From: G039029935 sp039029935
GTDB taxonomy: Bacteria; Chloroflexota; Anaerolineae; Caldilineales; Caldilineaceae
DNA: 15,878 nt
Assembly: GCA_039029935.1 (NCBI GenBank)
Contig: JBCCFC010000140.1
Span: 1 to 15,878, forward strand
Reading direction: 5' to 3'
Below are positions 13,816-15,878 of the stretch, in pieces. The position numbers and the translations under genes were made by a program. Below the pieces are notes generated by a model. It had not been told where the DNA came from. It did no database searches and saw only the letters and a list, made by a program, of their open reading frames with translations. Each line of letters starts with the position of its first letter. Positions within the stretch are counted from its first letter, which is position 1.

Positions 13816-15006
13816 ATGAACACATATCAACGATTCACGTTAGCAATAATCGCTTTATTGCTCGTGTCCGGTGTCAGTCTGCGGCTCTATGCGCAAGATG
13901 AGTACGACATCAACCTGACTTTTGAGAAGGCGTCCTCTGGTGAGGGTGAGTGGACTGGCACGGTCAGCGGAGATGTGGAGGGGACACTGAATACCGTGTT
14001 GTTGGCGGTTGATGACAGCGACCCTGTTTGGGACGTGACCTTTGACTGGATTGTAGATGCGGGTGAGCAATCATTTACCGCGCAACTGACGGGGATACTC
14101 AACACAGAGACAGGCGAGGTCGAGATGGACGGCACGATCATTGAAGGCTGGATGCTGGGGGCACAGGTGCATGAAGAGGGTCAATTGGTAGACGAGGAAA
14201 CGTCCGCATTTGAGGGCATCATCCAGATTGTGGCGGTAGATTCTGAGTCAGCCGATGAACCAGTCGATGAACCAGTCGATGAACCAGCCGATGAGCCGAG
14301 TACTGAGCCAGACGCGGAAACCGAGCCGACCTCCCTGTTGAGTGGTGGATGTGATGCTTTGCCCACCCATGCGGAATTGACCGATGCACTGCAAGCCGTC
14401 GTTGATGCGGGTGACAATGGTGGCTTTGCGCTGCACATGTGGGCCACAGTCATCAATCGTGACGGTGCGGTCTGTGCTGTCACCTTCTCTGGCGAGAACC
14501 GAGGCGACCAATGGCCGGGCAGCCGTGTCATCTCGGCACAGAAAGCCAACACGGCCAATGCATTTAGCTTGCCCGGCCTTGCCCTTTCAACCGCCAACCT
14601 ACACACAGCCGTGCAACCAGGGGGCAGTCTCTATGGCTTGCAACACAGCAACCCTGTGGACACAGGCGTGGCCTACGGCGGAAGTTCGAGCTTTTATGGT
14701 CAGGCGAATGACCCCATGACGGGGCATAAGATAGGTGGCGTCAACGTCTTTGGTGGCGGTTTAGCACTCTATGCGGAGGATGGCACACTGGTTGGGGCGA
14801 TTGGCGTCAGCGGGGATACATCCTGTACGGATCATAACATCGCCTGGCGAGTGCGTGATGCCGTTTCATTAGATTACGTACCGGGTGGTGTCAGCCCAAC
14901 GGGGGATGATAACATCATCTACGATTCAGAAAATGGCTTTGGGCATCCTGAATGTGGATTGGGTGAGGTTGAGATTGCGGAGACGCTGCCCGATACACTA
15001 CCATAA
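13816..15006 (+). CDS. Secreted GlcG/HbpS-like haem-binding-fold protein with N-terminal beta domain
   Basis: 396 residues from ATG 13816 (AAGGAG 6 nt upstream). A signal peptide covers residues 1-26 (hydrophobic ALLLVSGVSL, cleavage after LYA). Residues about 28-140 are beta-rich and unrecognised (alternating strands with GEWTGTVSGDVEGTL, QSFTAQLTG). A DEPV-type acidic repeat linker follows (about 147-165). Residues about 175-365 are a GlcG/HbpS domain: LTDALQAVVDAGDNGGF, MWATVINRDGAVCAVTFSG, AQKANTANAF, GLALSTANLH, GGVNVFGGGLALYAEDGTLVGAIGVSGDTSCTDHNIAWRVRDA. HbpS of Streptomyces binds or degrades haem outside the cell, which fits the globin next door, but haem ligands cannot be pointed out here. 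Possible disulfides: C in SGGCDAL, CAV, TSCTDH, PECG. It ends just before a strong terminator. Confidence 0.85.
   Translation: MNTYQRFTLAIIALLLVSGVSLRLYAQDEYDINLTFEKASSGEGEWTGTVSGDVEGTLNTVLLAVDDSDPVWDVTFDWIVDAGEQSFTAQLTGILNTETGEVEMDGTIIEGWMLGAQVHEEGQLVDEETSAFEGIIQIVAVDSESADEPVDEPVDEPADEPSTEPDAETEPTSLLSGGCDALPTHAELTDALQAVVDAGDNGGFALHMWATVINRDGAVCAVTFSGENRGDQWPGSRVISAQKANTANAFSLPGLALSTANLHTAVQPGGSLYGLQHSNPVDTGVAYGGSSSFYGQANDPMTGHKIGGVNVFGGGLALYAEDGTLVGAIGVSGDTSCTDHNIAWRVRDAVSLDYVPGGVSPTGDDNIIYDSENGFGHPECGLGEVEIAETLPDTLP
14254..14298 (+). repeat. 12-bp tandem repeat coding DEPV
   Basis: GATGAACCAGTC occurs twice, then GATGAACCAGCC and a partial GATGAGCCG. It encodes the acidic proline linker between the two domains of the secreted protein, a common kind of flexible spacer. 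Confidence 0.85.
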
Positions 15007-15030
15007 TCATCTACGCTTCAATTTGTACCA

Positions 15031-15085
15031 ATAGAAAAGCCACATCTGTATTTCGGTCATAGAAATATAGATGTGGCTTTTCTAT
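15031..15085 (+). terminator. Terminator of the GlcG/HbpS-like gene
   Basis: 17-bp perfect stem (ATAGAAAAGCCACATCT at 15031-15047, complement 15069-15085) with a 21-nt loop that itself can pair ATTTC with GAAAT. The end of the stem provides a TTTT run. It stands 25 bp after the stop codon and may act in both directions. Confidence 0.8.
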
Positions 15086-15238
15086 TTAACATAGATTTAA
15101 GATAGATTTAACACTGCCTCAAACGCTTGTAACACTTCATTGCTCGATGGGCTTGACCGGAGAAACATCAGTCAAGCCCACTTTTTTGTCTATAAGATAT
15201 TTGCTTCATTTAACATAGATTTAACATTGGCTCACGCA
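15084..15238. repeat. Duplicated AT-rich sequence around a second terminator
   Basis: ATTTAACATAGATTTAA occurs at 15084-15100 and 15208-15224. Each copy is followed by a related tail (AGATTTAACACTGCCTCAAACGC at 15104-15126 and AGATTTAACATTGGCTCACGC at 15218-15238), the first copy having a 12-nt extra ATAGATTTAA unit. No gene lies between them. Confidence 0.75.
15148..15187 (+). terminator. Second rho-independent terminator
   Basis: TGGGCTTGAC (15148-15157) pairs with GTCAAGCCCA (15171-15180), loop 13 nt, followed by C and six T (15182-15187). No ORF lies between it and the first terminator, so it is either a back-up terminator or ends a short untranslated transcript. Confidence 0.75.
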
Positions 15239-15268
15239 ATTTTAAGATTCGATCAATAAAAATTAAGG

Positions 15269-15274
15269 TATACT
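15269..15274 (+). promoter_or_regulatory. Possible -10 element
   Basis: TATACT, one change from consensus, lies 95 bp before the ATG at 15369. No convincing -35 is seen. The leader in between can form two mutually exclusive pairings (GGCAG/CTGCC or TTGGC/GCCAA, 15315-15344). Confidence 0.3.
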
Positions 15275-15368
15275 TCATTGATGAACGTAACAGTCCCGAC
15301 TGAGTCAAACAATCTTGGCAGGATAATGCACTGCCGTTAGCCAACAAATCTTAGTGAGGACAGCAAAT

Positions 15369-15650
15369 ATGAATAGACAACCAACGCAAGCACAGACGCA
15401 TGTCATGAACCATAACCGTCTTGCACGGCTTTATCGCTTCTATTTTCAGCTACAACAATTCAAACAGAGGCTGGCTTGGAGGATGGTCAATGGCATCCTT
15501 CCAGGAAGACCCAAGTCTTTCTGGAAGGGGTTCAGCAACCTCTCACGTACAGTCCTCAACGGCTTCGAACGGCCGCGTAGACTTTGGCCGCTCCCGCGGC
15601 CACGCAGGCCTCCACGATGGCCTTGCCGATGCCCCTGTTGGCCCCTGTGA
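15369..15650 (+). CDS. Short unrecognised ORF, only the first part plausible
   Basis: ATG 15369 is preceded by GAGGA (15356-15360). The first 60 or so codons give a basic, aromatic peptide (RLARLYRFYFQLQQFKQRLAWRMVNGILPGRPKSFWKGF) that I do not recognise. From about 15555 on the frame is antisense to a short-chain dehydrogenase fragment and reads as a meaningless Pro/Arg/Trp-rich tail, so the real gene, if any, is broken or ends there. A 14-bp hairpin with one mismatch (15497-15510 with 15515-15528) lies inside it. Low confidence. Confidence 0.25.
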   Translation: MNRQPTQAQTHVMNHNRLARLYRFYFQLQQFKQRLAWRMVNGILPGRPKSFWKGFSNLSRTVLNGFERPRRLWPLPRPRRPPRWPCRCPCWPL

Positions 15651-15687
15651 TTAGCAGGGTCTGGCCCTGCACGGCGCTTTTGGGCAT
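15556..15687 (-). pseudogene. N-terminal fragment of a short-chain dehydrogenase/reductase
   Basis: From ATG 15687: MPKSAVQGQTLLITGANRGI and GKAIVEACVAAGAAKVYAAVRS, the complete Rossmann N-terminus of an SDR enzyme with the TGxxxGxG cofactor motif (TGANRGIG). It then stops at TGA 15556-15558 after 43 residues, whereas SDR proteins are about 230-280 long, and no continuation is found in other frames. The fragment is much richer in GC and in C/G-ending codons than the rest of the window, and no ribosome-binding site precedes it. It is a broken gene, a eukaryotic first exon, or a chimeric join of foreign sequence. Confidence 0.6.
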
Positions 15688-15878
15688 GGTGATGATGATT
15701 AGGTGCAGGTGAATTTTGTTCTGAGAGGATCTCGATCAAATATCCTCCTCATTCCTTCCAAACTGCCAGCGGCTCTGGCGATTTTTTTTTCCTCCATTTC
15801 ATCACAGATCAGCAATCAGGAGTGTTCCAATACAAGTAGTACGCGGCAATTGGTGCAATTTGGCTTTTGGACAGATCA

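Noticed and set aside
14181..14606. Minus-strand ORF rich in Ser/Gly repeats
   Set aside because: Antisense shadow of the DEPV linker and GlcG/HbpS domain.
15446..15739. 97-codon minus-strand ORF with HHHH and Pro/Arg/Gly-rich stretches
   Set aside because: It is out of frame with the SDR fragment that occupies the same strand and has no plausible protein character.

Overview
The window is bacterial DNA of mixed composition: roughly mid-40s to low-50s % GC over most genes, with a clearly AT-rich patch around 6500-7770. There is no rRNA, tRNA or housekeeping gene. The likeliest source is a Chloroflexota-type bacterium (Anaerolineae/Caldilineae/Herpetosiphon-like) or an ecologically similar filamentous bacterium. 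This rests on a very large SARP/BTAD-STAND-TPR regulator, an antitoxin with the EYDFSGGVRGK signature, an AAA ATPase/PD-(D/E)XK protein of the AAA_35-like kind, and a PatA-like subtilisin otherwise typical of cyanobacteria. The assignment is from memory of family distributions, not from a search.

Left part (1-6600), an accessory/conflict-gene region. It opens with the N-terminal 328 residues of a PatA/PatG-type subtilisin on the minus strand, preceded by an array of three TTTGTTCKACA-like boxes. Next, also on the minus strand, is an antitoxin gene followed by a PIN-domain toxin gene split by an in-frame TAA. Divergently lies a Phd/YefM-RelE type toxin-antitoxin pair; the two systems are separated by a short control region with back-to-back TATAAT promoters and a 12-bp palindrome. 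An AAA ATPase fused to a PD-(D/E)XK nuclease domain follows, with its N-terminus in another frame (one base missing). After a strong terminator comes a two-gene unit of a coiled-coil protein and an HNH endonuclease, then an in-frame 27-codon micro-ORF.

Middle (6606-9390), a minus-strand cluster read from right to left: a secreted Asp-box/beta-propeller lipoprotein, a small membrane protein translationally coupled to it, and a larger membrane protein. The two membrane proteins together carry three diverged copies of one hydrophobic module, and the larger one has a cytoplasmic helical/coiled-coil head with an internal repeat.

Right part (9607-15006), a probable haem/gas-sensing module. A SARP-STAND-TPR regulator is transcribed divergently from a single-domain haemoglobin gene, which is followed by a secreted GlcG/HbpS-like haem-binding-fold protein. 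The 214-bp divergent promoter has five TTTCAC-type boxes spaced 21, 21, 22 and 11 bp, the helical-phase spacing expected for SARP operators, so the regulator probably controls the globin and/or itself. The regulator gene contains two 15-bp minisatellites. A run of hairpins lies between the globin and the secreted protein genes.

The last 870 bp hold two terminators, a duplicated AT-rich sequence, a promoter-like site with a short ORF, and a GC-rich 5' fragment of a short-chain dehydrogenase on the minus strand that breaks off abruptly. The end of the window may therefore be rearranged or chimeric.
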